From Rhodobacteraceae bacterium UBA1957 (GTDB taxonomy: Bacteria; Pseudomonadota; Alphaproteobacteria; Rhodobacterales; Rhodobacteraceae), in assembly GCA_002336405.1 (NCBI GenBank), contig DDEJ01000124.1, positions 5,171-18,891 of the forward strand: a stretch of 13,721 nucleotides of DNA, given 5' to 3'. The position numbers and the translations under genes were made by a program. Of the stretch, positions 1-6,373 are shown one piece after another; positions within the stretch are counted from its first letter, which is position 1, and the number at the start of each line of letters is the position of its first letter. Below the pieces are notes generated by a model. That model was not told the DNA's origin. It ran no database searches and worked only from the letters and a program-made list of their open reading frames with translations.

Positions 1-2391
1 GAGGCAGACGCATCTGAGGCACAAGACCCTGCCGCTTCAGAGGGCGAACAGGTGTCCCGACGTTCATCTGATGCCAGCGCCAAAGATGAAAGCATTGAGT
101 CTATCGCAGACGATGACGACGACGAAGACATTCGCCCGGTACGCAAACCTCGCGCCCGTCGCTATAAAATTCAAGAAGTTGTCAAAGTTCGACAAATTCT
201 ATTGATTCAGGTGGTTAAAGAAGAACGTGGGAATAAAGGCGCGGCCCTGACCACGTATTTATCCCTCGCTGGACGGTATTGTGTATTGATGCCAAACACA
301 GCCCGCGGCGGCGGTATCAGCCGTAAGATCACCAACGCGGTCGACCGCAAAAAACTGAAAGAAATTGCCGGGGAAATTGAAATCCCACAGGGCGCGGGCT
401 TGATTGTCCGAACAGCGGGTGCGAAACGCACGAAGACTGAGATAAAACGCGATTATGAATATCTACAGCGGCTGTGGGAACAGATCCGTGAGTTGACCCT
501 AAAGTCAATTGCCCCTGCAAAGATCTATGAAGAGGGGGATCTGATCAAACGATCAATTCGCGATTTATACAATCGCGAGATTGATGAGGTGCTGGTCGAG
601 GGTGAGCGCGGATACCGGATTGCCAAAGACTTCATGAAGATGATCATGCCGTCTCACGCTAAAAATGTTAAAAATTACCAAGACACTTTGCCTTTATTCG
701 CCCGTTTTCAGGTCGAAAGTTATCTTAACAGCATGTTCAATCCCGTTGTTCAACTGAAATCCGGTGGGTATATCGTTATCGGTGTCACCGAGGCGCTGGT
801 GGCCGTCGATGTGAACTCTGGTCGTGCAACTAAAGAAAGCTCAATCGAAGAAACGGCTTTAAAAACAAATCTTGAGGCCGCCGAAGAAGTGGCGCGCCAG
901 GTGCGTTTGCGTGATCTTGCCGGTCTGATCGTTATCGACTTTATCGATATGGATGAACGCAAAAACAATCTCTCGGTTGAAAAGCGGATCAAAGACAAGC
1001 TGAAAACAGATCGTGCGCGGATTCAAGTTGGGCGCATTTCCGGCTTTGGCTTGATGGAAATGAGCCGGCAACGGCTGCGTCCCGGGATGATAGAGGCCAC
1101 AACACAAGGCTGCCCGCATTGTCACGGCACTGGCTTGATCCGGTCCGATGACAATCTGGCCTTGGCCATATTGCGGCAAGTCGAAGAAGAGGGCGTGCGG
1201 CGCCGATCGCGCGAGGTTGTAGTGACATGTCCCGTTGGGATCGCCAATTTCCTGATGAACCAAAAACGTGAGCACATAGGCCAGATAGAGGCCCGTTATG
1301 GATTGGCTGTGCGCGTTGAAGGTGACCCGTCGCTTGTCAGTCCCAATTTCAGCATTGAAAAGCTTAAAACCGCAACGCGGGTCATCTCTGAGCCGACCGC
1401 AAACGTTGTATCAGTTGATAGTAAAATATTGGATGAGATTGACGCTGAGGCTGAGGGTGATGAGGACGATGTACCAGATGCTGCAGAAAATGAAGAAGTG
1501 GATGCAGTTACCGAGGAAGAACAAAAACCCAAGAAACGCAGGCGCAGGCGGCGGCGGCGCAAGTCCAACGGTGCCGATAATGATGAGACCGCGCAGTCCG
1601 AGGCAACAACTTCGGGTGACACGCCAATTGATCCGGTAACACAATCGGCATCTGAGACAGGACAATCGGCCCCGGTCAGCACCGAGAACCCAGTAGTATC
1701 AGACGTTTTGGGCGAAAATATTACCGCAAATGTGGTTCAAGACGATCAGCAAGGCATGGGGTCTGAAGCAAAACCTGATGATCTATTGAACGGGGTGGCT
1801 GATGCAGAGGCAACAATTGCCGACGACAGCTCGATACCACCGCAGGCTGCTGTTGCGGAAGAGGCACCCAAAAAGCCAACGCGGCGTAAAACGGCCACGC
1901 CGCGCAAGCGGACGCCGAAGAAAGAAGCCAGTGATGAGGCTGATGCCAAAAGCGTCGATTTGCCGGGTGGCGAGACATCATCATCTAAGATTGTTGGCCC
2001 CACGGAGGCAGATCCTGCGGTGGCAGAACAGTCCGCTGCACCAGAAGCGGTGAAAAAGCCACGTCGCCGACGCAAAAAGGCCGAGCCCGTTGTGGAAACT
2101 GCAGTCGCACCAGATGCGGACCAACAGGCAGAGCAGTCAGAGATGAATGTGCAAACAACATCCAAAAAAGCCACGGCAGCGCCGATGTCTGATGTGACCC
2201 CGCCAGCCTCAGAGAATATGGTCGAAACTGCAGCGGTTAACCCTGGTTCAGCCCCTCAGGCTGAGCGGCAAATAATAGCGCCACCCGAAGTTGCACAACT
2301 GTCTTCCGAGCCAGAGGTGCCTGTAAAACCAGCAGAACCAGAGGTTGCCGCCAAGCCCAAGAAGCGCGGTTGGTGGTCTTTGGGTAAATAA
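1..2391 (+). CDS. rne: Ribonuclease E, 5' end missing (runs off the window start)
   Basis: Endoribonuclease that starts mRNA decay and processes rRNA and tRNA precursors; core of the RNA degradosome. The frame is open from base 1, so the GTG at 52 is internal and the gene begins upstream. Numbering from that GTG: an acidic run (about 8-26) precedes the second half of the S1 RNA-binding domain (38-80), followed by the RNase H-like and DNase I-like catalytic region. The expected catalytic aspartates are D253 (AVDVNS) and D296 (VIDFID), with the same 43-residue spacing as in the E. coli enzyme. C354 and C357 in CPHCHGTG are the zinc-link cysteines that bridge subunits. From about 455 the protein is low-complexity and acidic, broken by basic patches (492-504, 607-624, 668-677), as expected for a disordered RNA- and partner-binding scaffold. 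It ends in GWWSLGK. Identification is secure; only the full length is unknown. Confidence 0.97.
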   Translation, partial: EADASEAQDPAASEGEQVSRRSSDASAKDESIESIADDDDDEDIRPVRKPRARRYKIQEVVKVRQILLIQVVKEERGNKGAALTTYLSLAGRYCVLMPNTARGGGISRKITNAVDRKKLKEIAGEIEIPQGAGLIVRTAGAKRTKTEIKRDYEYLQRLWEQIRELTLKSIAPAKIYEEGDLIKRSIRDLYNREIDEVLVEGERGYRIAKDFMKMIMPSHAKNVKNYQDTLPLFARFQVESYLNSMFNPVVQLKSGGYIVIGVTEALVAVDVNSGRATKESSIEETALKTNLEAAEEVARQVRLRDLAGLIVIDFIDMDERKNNLSVEKRIKDKLKTDRARIQVGRISGFGLMEMSRQRLRPGMIEATTQGCPHCHGTGLIRSDDNLALAILRQVEEEGVRRRSREVVVTCPVGIANFLMNQKREHIGQIEARYGLAVRVEGDPSLVSPNFSIEKLKTATRVISEPTANVVSVDSKILDEIDAEAEGDEDDVPDAAENEEVDAVTEEEQKPKKRRRRRRRRKSNGADNDETAQSEATTSGDTPIDPVTQSASETGQSAPVSTENPVVSDVLGENITANVVQDDQQGMGSEAKPDDLLNGVADAEATIADDSSIPPQAAVAEEAPKKPTRRKTATPRKRTPKKEASDEADAKSVDLPGGETSSSKIVGPTEADPAVAEQSAAPEAVKKPRRRRKKAEPVVETAVAPDADQQAEQSEMNVQTTSKKATAAPMSDVTPPASENMVETAAVNPGSAPQAERQIIAPPEVAQLSSEPEVPVKPAEPEVAAKPKKRGWWSLGK

Positions 2392-2395
2392 CCCG

Positions 2396-2420
2396 AAACC
2401 GAAATCTCACCGGTTTTTTT
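2396..2420 (+). terminator. Short hairpin plus T-run just after rne
   Basis: Six-base arms AAACCG (2396-2401) and CGGTTT (2411-2416) enclose a nine-base loop. The right arm runs on into a T-tract, giving seven T in a row (2414-2420). It starts five bases after the rne stop. The stem is short, so it may act together with the stronger hairpin about 20 bp downstream. Confidence 0.6.
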
Positions 2421-2439
2421 ACTGTGCGGGACAAACACG

Positions 2440-2472
2440 AAAATGCCGGGCCTTTTTTGGGCTCGGCATTTT
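2440..2472. terminator. Bidirectional intrinsic terminator between rne and tusA
   Basis: Thirteen-base arms (2440-2452 and 2460-2472) pair fully with a single G-U wobble around a T-rich loop (2453-2459). Each arm carries a GC core (GCCGGGCC / GGCTCGGC) with AAAA on the outer left and TTTT on the outer right. On either strand the stem is therefore preceded by A and ends in T, the usual layout of a terminator shared by convergent genes. It would stop rne transcripts from the left and tusA transcripts from the right. The rest of the gap (2473-2617) holds no gene; it contains one more small inverted repeat, TGCCTG/CAGGCA (2574-2590), without a T-tract. Confidence 0.72.
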
Positions 2473-2617
2473 GCATTTCATCGGCAAGATTATTGTGAAA
2501 TTGTGCTGGGGTTTTATGATCCAAACTTGGGCCTTACCCCTTTAACTGATCAACCGGATACCACCCGTCGACTTGCCTGGCGCGCAGGCACATGTCTGCA
2601 TCCAGTCAAAAGCTTTT

Positions 2618-2842
2618 TCAAGACCGACGGATCAAATAGATTTGTGCGCCGTCTTCTTCAGTTGTGCTTTCGAGAACGTGACCGGATTCGACGCAAAAAT
2701 GTGGGATATCGATCAAAGCGGCTGGATCGGTGGCATATACTTCCAGTTTATCGCCAATTGCGAGCGCCTTCAGCCTTTTGCGGGCTTTCAAGACAGGCAG
2801 CGGGCAGAGCAACCCCTTGGTATCTAGTGTAACAATTTTCAT
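2618..2842 (-). CDS. tusA: TusA-family sulfurtransferase (sulfur carrier)
   Basis: Small cytoplasmic sulfur-carrier protein that holds persulfide sulfur on a cysteine and passes it to partners, for example in tRNA thiolation, molybdenum-cofactor assembly or sulfur oxidation. At 74 residues it has normal length for the family. The signature CPLP motif near the N-terminus supplies the expected active cysteine C13, followed by the basic helix VLKARKRL. The later stretch DIPHFCVESGHVL, with a second cysteine C50, is typical of this subgroup. The gene stands alone: it converges on rne and diverges from ccdA. No Shine-Dalgarno sequence is visible before the ATG, and a promoter fits so closely that the mRNA may be leaderless. 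The family is certain. Whether it is the true functional TusA or a paralogue (SirA/YeeD-like) cannot be told from sequence alone. Confidence 0.88.
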   Translation of the reverse strand: MKIVTLDTKGLLCPLPVLKARKRLKALAIGDKLEVYATDPAALIDIPHFCVESGHVLESTTEEDGAQIYLIRRS

Positions 2843-2848
2843 ACTGTA

Positions 2849-2877
2849 AATCTAGAACGGATGTGACCATCTGTCCA
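2849..2877 (-). promoter_or_regulatory. Predicted tusA promoter, possibly leaderless
   Basis: Reading leftwards, a -35 box TGGACA (2877-2872, five of six matches to TTGACA) is followed by exactly 17 bases and a -10 box TAGATT (2854-2849, four of six). Usual spacing puts the transcription start at about 2842, which is the A of the tusA ATG. This is a consensus match read by eye. Confidence 0.5.
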
Positions 2878-2890
2878 CAATGATGTGACC
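2860..2890. repeat. Tandem 9-bp direct repeat in the tusA-ccdA divergent region
   Basis: GATGTGACC occurs at 2860-2868 and again at 2882-2890, starts 22 bp apart, close to two turns of the helix. One copy lies between the predicted -10 and -35 boxes of tusA and the other just upstream of the -35 box. A related string, GATGACGTGACG, follows at 2894-2905. The layout resembles an operator, but no regulator is known and chance is possible. Confidence 0.4.
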
Positions 2891-2931
2891 GTCGATGACG
2901 TGACGCAGCGCCGCTTTTACGCTATGGCATA

Positions 2932-3687
2932 ATGATGATGGTATTTGATATTCTTGATGCGTCCCTTTTACCCGCGATGGCAGTGGCCTTGTTGGCAGGG
3001 CTCCTGTCTTTTTTAAGCCCCTGTGTCCTGCCGATCGTACCGCCCTATCTGGCGTATATGAGCGGCATTTCTGTCACAGAATTGTCGGTCCGAAAAGACG
3101 GGCGTAACCGCGCTCTTATTCCGGCGGTGTTTTTTGTTTTGGGTCTGTCGACCGTGTTCTTGCTGTTGGGATTTACGGCCTCTTACCTCGGTATGGTCTT
3201 TTTATCCTATCAAAACTGGTTCAACATCATTGCCGGTCTGACCGTTATGGTGCTCGGTGGGCATTTTGTGGGTATCTACCGCATTGCAATTTTCGACCGG
3301 GAATTGCGTGTTGATGCTGGTGATCGCGGTGGATCGGCGTTTGGGGCCTATATCCTTGGATTGGCGTTTGCATTCGGCTGGACGCCTTGTATCGGGCCGC
3401 AACTCGGGGCGATTCTGTCCCTCGCTGCCTCTGAGGGCTCGATGCTGCGCGGGTCGGTTTTGCTGGCGATTTATGCCGCTGGACTTGGGGTGCCTTTTCT
3501 ACTCGTTGCGGTGTATTTACCGCGTCTGGGTGGCTTGATGGGATGGATGAAACGTCATACCGCACAGATCGAGCGCACGATGGGCTTGTTGTTGTGGACG
3601 GTGGGTCTGTTGATGATCACCGGCGGTTTTGCCTCTATGTCTTATTGGCTGCTTGAAACGTTTCCGGCTTTGGCAACGCTGGGATAA
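2932..3687 (+). CDS. ccdA: Cytochrome c biogenesis protein CcdA (membrane thiol-electron carrier)
   Basis: Inner-membrane protein that takes electrons from cytoplasmic thioredoxin and delivers them to periplasmic thioredoxin-like partners such as CcmG/HelX, keeping apocytochrome c cysteines reduced. At 251 residues it has the expected length of the short DsbD-like family, with about six hydrophobic segments. The two redox cysteines are visible in their usual Pro-Cys contexts: C31 in LSPCVLP (first membrane segment) and C153 in TPCIGP (fourth). The start is ambiguous because three ATG codons follow in a row (2932, 2935, 2938) and no clear ribosome binding site precedes them; the choice changes the protein by at most two residues. 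No other cytochrome-maturation gene is next to it, so it is an orphan copy. Its neighbour across the divergent promoter is the sulfur carrier tusA. Confidence 0.92.
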   Translation: MMMVFDILDASLLPAMAVALLAGLLSFLSPCVLPIVPPYLAYMSGISVTELSVRKDGRNRALIPAVFFVLGLSTVFLLLGFTASYLGMVFLSYQNWFNIIAGLTVMVLGGHFVGIYRIAIFDRELRVDAGDRGGSAFGAYILGLAFAFGWTPCIGPQLGAILSLAASEGSMLRGSVLLAIYAAGLGVPFLLVAVYLPRLGGLMGWMKRHTAQIERTMGLLLWTVGLLMITGGFASMSYWLLETFPALATLG

Positions 3688-3702
3688 TGCCTTAGAAAAG
3701 CT

Positions 3703-3731
3703 TTTATTCATTTTTAAACAATATTTATAAT
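3703..3731 (+). promoter_or_regulatory. Predicted promoter of the hydrolase-P450 operon
   Basis: The 68-bp gap after ccdA is strikingly AT-rich. It holds a perfect TATAAT (3726-3731), with a weak -35 candidate TTTATT (3703-3708) at 17-base spacing. The transcription start would lie near 3738, about 18 bases before the GTG start of the next gene. The A/T runs around the boxes could help RNA polymerase binding. No convincing terminator for ccdA was found here, so read-through is possible. Confidence 0.5.
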
Positions 3732-3755
3732 TTTAAAAAGTAAGATGGGTCGCGT

Positions 3756-4952
3756 GTGCAGGCAGTTCGCCGCAGATTGGTGTTGTATATTCCTGGCTAT
3801 GACCCGGTGCCGCCGCGTCGGTACCGGGAGCTGTACCGCAGGCAATCGGCCAAACAGGCAGCAATTTCAGGGTTTGAGACGGCGCTGCGGCCCAAGCTGG
3901 GCAGCGGTAGGTTTGGATGGCACGTCGAGGCAGTTATCGACGGTCAGACGGTGAGGACCGATTTCGAGATCCTGCCGTGGTCAGATTTGGTGCGCAGCAG
4001 TATGGCGCAGGGCATTGTCGCGACCTACAGGCAATTGCTGTCGACAGTGTGGATATATGTCGCAAGCGGGACGTTTTGGCGCTTGGCGCGTTTGCGCAAA
4101 GGCCCGGTTCTTGCTGCTCTTTATCCGATTGTTATGCTGATGCTGCAATTGGCGCTGGCCTTGGTTTTGGGCGCGGGGGTGGCGGCAGGGTTCTGGGGGC
4201 TAGTCTCACCGTGGCTTGCCCCACTTGGGGGGCTGGCAGTTGGCCTTGTTCTACTGTTGTTTCGCCGGGAGGATGGTCGTATTTTTGCCTATTACCTGAT
4301 GCATGATTTCGCTTTTTCGGCACAGGCAAAGGGTGCCTATCCCGCTGCACTTGAGGCGAGACTTGCTGAGTTTGCAAGGGCGGTGGCCGAGGGTCTGCAA
4401 CGGGATGTGGACGAAGTGCTTGTGGTGGGTCATTCATCCGGTGCCTATTTGGCGGTATCGGTGCTTGCCGATGTACTGCGGGCAAGCCCGCTTTCCCCAG
4501 ATGGCCCGGCGCTGAACTTTCTATCTTTGGGGCAGGTGGTGCCTATGGTATCGTTTCTGCCGAACGCGGTACGGTTGCGCGGTGATCTGCAATACTTGGC
4601 CGGTTGTGATCAACTTTCATGGGTGGATGTGACCGCGCTTGGGGATGTCTGCGCATTTGCATTGTGCGATCCGGTGGCTGTGACTGGTGTCTCCCCCGTT
4701 CCCCAGCACTGGCCCATAGTGTTTTCAGCTGCATTCAGCCAGACGCTGGCACCCGCCCGCTGGCGACGTATACGGTGGCGGTTTCTAAGGGTGCATTTTC
4801 AATATATGTGCGCGTTTGATTCCCCCAATGATTATGATTATTTCCAAATTACGGCCGGCCCACTGACCTTACGCCAACGCTATGGATCGCGGGCCTCTTC
4901 TCCGTCCTGTCTGACCAAGGCAGTTTCAAAATATACCGCAGTGACCCCATGA
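3756..4952 (+). CDS. Membrane-anchored alpha/beta-hydrolase-like protein
   Basis: Putative serine hydrolase of unknown substrate. The N-terminal strand LVLYIPGYDP (8-17) resembles the oxyanion-hole strand of the alpha/beta-hydrolase fold. VLVVGHSSGA (221-230) is a standard nucleophile elbow (G-x-S-x-G) with S227 as expected nucleophile. Candidates for the acid and base, not certain, are D291 or D305 and H348 (RVHFQYM). Between the first strand and the elbow sits a hydrophobic hairpin, about 117-140 and 148-168, followed by an RREDGR-type basic stretch; this should anchor the protein in the inner membrane. No signal peptide is seen. The start is GTG at 3756: an in-frame stop lies 15 bases upstream and the ATG at 3745 is in another frame. 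The stop overlaps the ATG of the P450 gene (ATGA), so the two are translationally coupled. Family membership is fairly sure, enzyme function is inference. Confidence 0.72.
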   Translation: MQAVRRRLVLYIPGYDPVPPRRYRELYRRQSAKQAAISGFETALRPKLGSGRFGWHVEAVIDGQTVRTDFEILPWSDLVRSSMAQGIVATYRQLLSTVWIYVASGTFWRLARLRKGPVLAALYPIVMLMLQLALALVLGAGVAAGFWGLVSPWLAPLGGLAVGLVLLLFRREDGRIFAYYLMHDFAFSAQAKGAYPAALEARLAEFARAVAEGLQRDVDEVLVVGHSSGAYLAVSVLADVLRASPLSPDGPALNFLSLGQVVPMVSFLPNAVRLRGDLQYLAGCDQLSWVDVTALGDVCAFALCDPVAVTGVSPVPQHWPIVFSAAFSQTLAPARWRRIRWRFLRVHFQYMCAFDSPNDYDYFQITAGPLTLRQRYGSRASSPSCLTKAVSKYTAVTP

Positions 4953-6373
4953 GCGTGCGTCCCCCCAGACCAGACCTGCCACCCAAACCTCAGGCACGCA
5001 AAGACAGCGTGTCGTTGTGGCAGTATTTGGCGTTGTTTAGGCGTGATATTCTTTCGGCGCAGCCTATGCGGCTTTATGGGGCGTGGATGGCTGAGTTTCG
5101 CACACCGTTTTTTCGATCGTATTTATTAAACCAACCTGAATTGATCAAACGTGTTTTGAAAACCCAGCCAGTGGCTTTCCCGAAATCTGATCGCATCGGC
5201 GCGGGCTTGCGTCCACTTTTGGGCAACAGCGTGTTTCTGACCAATGGTGCTGAGTGGCAGCGACAGCGGCGGATCATCGACCCGGCTTTTCAAAGTGTCG
5301 GGATAAGACAGGCCTTTCCAGCGATGTGGGCGGCGGGCCTGCAGGCCGTTGCGCGTCTACGTCCACATATAGGGCAAAAATCTCCGGTTGAAATTGAATT
5401 TGAGACCAGTCACCTAGCGGCGGATGTGATTTTTCGCACATTGTTTTCATTGCCAATCACAAACCAGATTGCAACGCAGATGTTCGAGCAGTTTAAAATC
5501 TATCAACGCAGTCAGCCCTTGCTTAATGCGGCTGCCTTTTTCGGATTTCCCCGTTGGTTTCCTCGATTTTTCCGAGGTGACACACGGCGCTCTGCCCGCT
5601 CAATACGGCGCCTGATTACCAAATTGACTAAGGAGCGGATGGATCAGATAAAGGCCGGAACCGCCCCGGACGATTTGGCAACCAAGATCATGACCCAGCG
5701 TGATCCCGAAACAGATGATCGGTTTTCGATTGAAGAAATGGTTGATCAGGTGGCGATATTTTTTCTTGCAGGCCATGAGACCAGCGCTTCGGCGTTGGCA
5801 TGGGCGCTGTATCTGCTGGCCACACACCCCGACTGGCAGGAGCAGGTGGCCAAAGAGGCGGCAATCCTGACCGCGCCCGATTATGCGTCTGTGGCAAAAT
5901 TAAAACTCAGCCGAGACGTGTTTCGCGAGACTTTACGCCTCTATCCACCAGTGCCGATGATGGTGCGCCAGTCAACCTGTCCAGTGACTTTCCGCAACCG
6001 CGAGATTGCGCCGGGCAGTCAGATGGTTGTCAGCCCCTGGCATCTGCACCGGCACACAAGGCTGTGGGATAATCCCGATGGGTTTGACCCAGCGCGCTGG
6101 CATACTGAGAACGGCAAAGCTTGCCAGCGCGACGCCTACATTCCGTTCTCGACCGGTCCCCGGGTTTGTATCGGCGCTGGTTTTGCAATGGTTGAGGGGC
6201 CTTTGTTGTTGTCAATGTTGGTCAAAAATTTTCGGTTTGAAGCGCTGCCCCGGCACCGGCCAACGCCGGTTGCCCATTTGACCGTACGCTCAAAGTCGGG
6301 GATTTGGCTGAACATACATCCGCGCAGTGGTGAGTGTGGCGTGACGCCACCTGTTACAGAGGGCGAATTTTAA
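4949..6373 (+). CDS. Cytochrome P450 monooxygenase
   Basis: Haem-thiolate monooxygenase that inserts oxygen into an organic substrate using electrons from a redox partner. All landmark motifs are present in 474 residues: W103-x-x-x-R107 in helix C, AGHETS (274-279) with T278 in helix I for oxygen activation, E327-x-x-R330 in helix K, the PDGFDPARW stretch (376-384), and the haem loop FSTGPRVCIG (400-409) with C407 as haem ligand. There is no N-terminal membrane anchor and no fused reductase, so it is a soluble-type enzyme needing separate ferredoxin or flavodoxin partners, which are not in the window. The ATG sits inside the stop of the hydrolase gene (ATGA), with no separate ribosome binding site evident, so it is probably made by coupled translation. 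The 3' end overlaps the convergent transporter gene by 20 bp. The substrate cannot be read from sequence; I assign no CYP subfamily. Confidence 0.93.
   Translation: MSVRPPRPDLPPKPQARKDSVSLWQYLALFRRDILSAQPMRLYGAWMAEFRTPFFRSYLLNQPELIKRVLKTQPVAFPKSDRIGAGLRPLLGNSVFLTNGAEWQRQRRIIDPAFQSVGIRQAFPAMWAAGLQAVARLRPHIGQKSPVEIEFETSHLAADVIFRTLFSLPITNQIATQMFEQFKIYQRSQPLLNAAAFFGFPRWFPRFFRGDTRRSARSIRRLITKLTKERMDQIKAGTAPDDLATKIMTQRDPETDDRFSIEEMVDQVAIFFLAGHETSASALAWALYLLATHPDWQEQVAKEAAILTAPDYASVAKLKLSRDVFRETLRLYPPVPMMVRQSTCPVTFRNREIAPGSQMVVSPWHLHRHTRLWDNPDGFDPARWHTENGKACQRDAYIPFSTGPRVCIGAGFAMVEGPLLLSMLVKNFRFEALPRHRPTPVAHLTVRSKSGIWLNIHPRSGECGVTPPVTEGEF

Noticed and set aside
859..1275. Open frames of 60-142 codons antisense to rne, such as 859-1275 and 1746-2174 on the minus strand
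   Set aside because: They lie opposite a fully convincing RNase E frame, show no family resemblance, and their composition mirrors the sense codons; coding shadows.
1540..1565. Arginine-codon repeat in rne as a DNA repeat element
   Set aside because: It simply encodes the basic RNA-binding patch of RNase E and is not repeated elsewhere as DNA.
2443..2832. Plus-strand frames across the rne-tusA gap and through tusA
   Set aside because: They begin inside the terminator hairpin and run antisense to the clear TusA gene; product has no recognisable features.
3745..3954. ATG-started 69-codon frame at 3745
   Set aside because: It is out of frame with the hydrolase, has cysteine- and arginine-rich nonsense-like content, and overlaps the true GTG-started gene.
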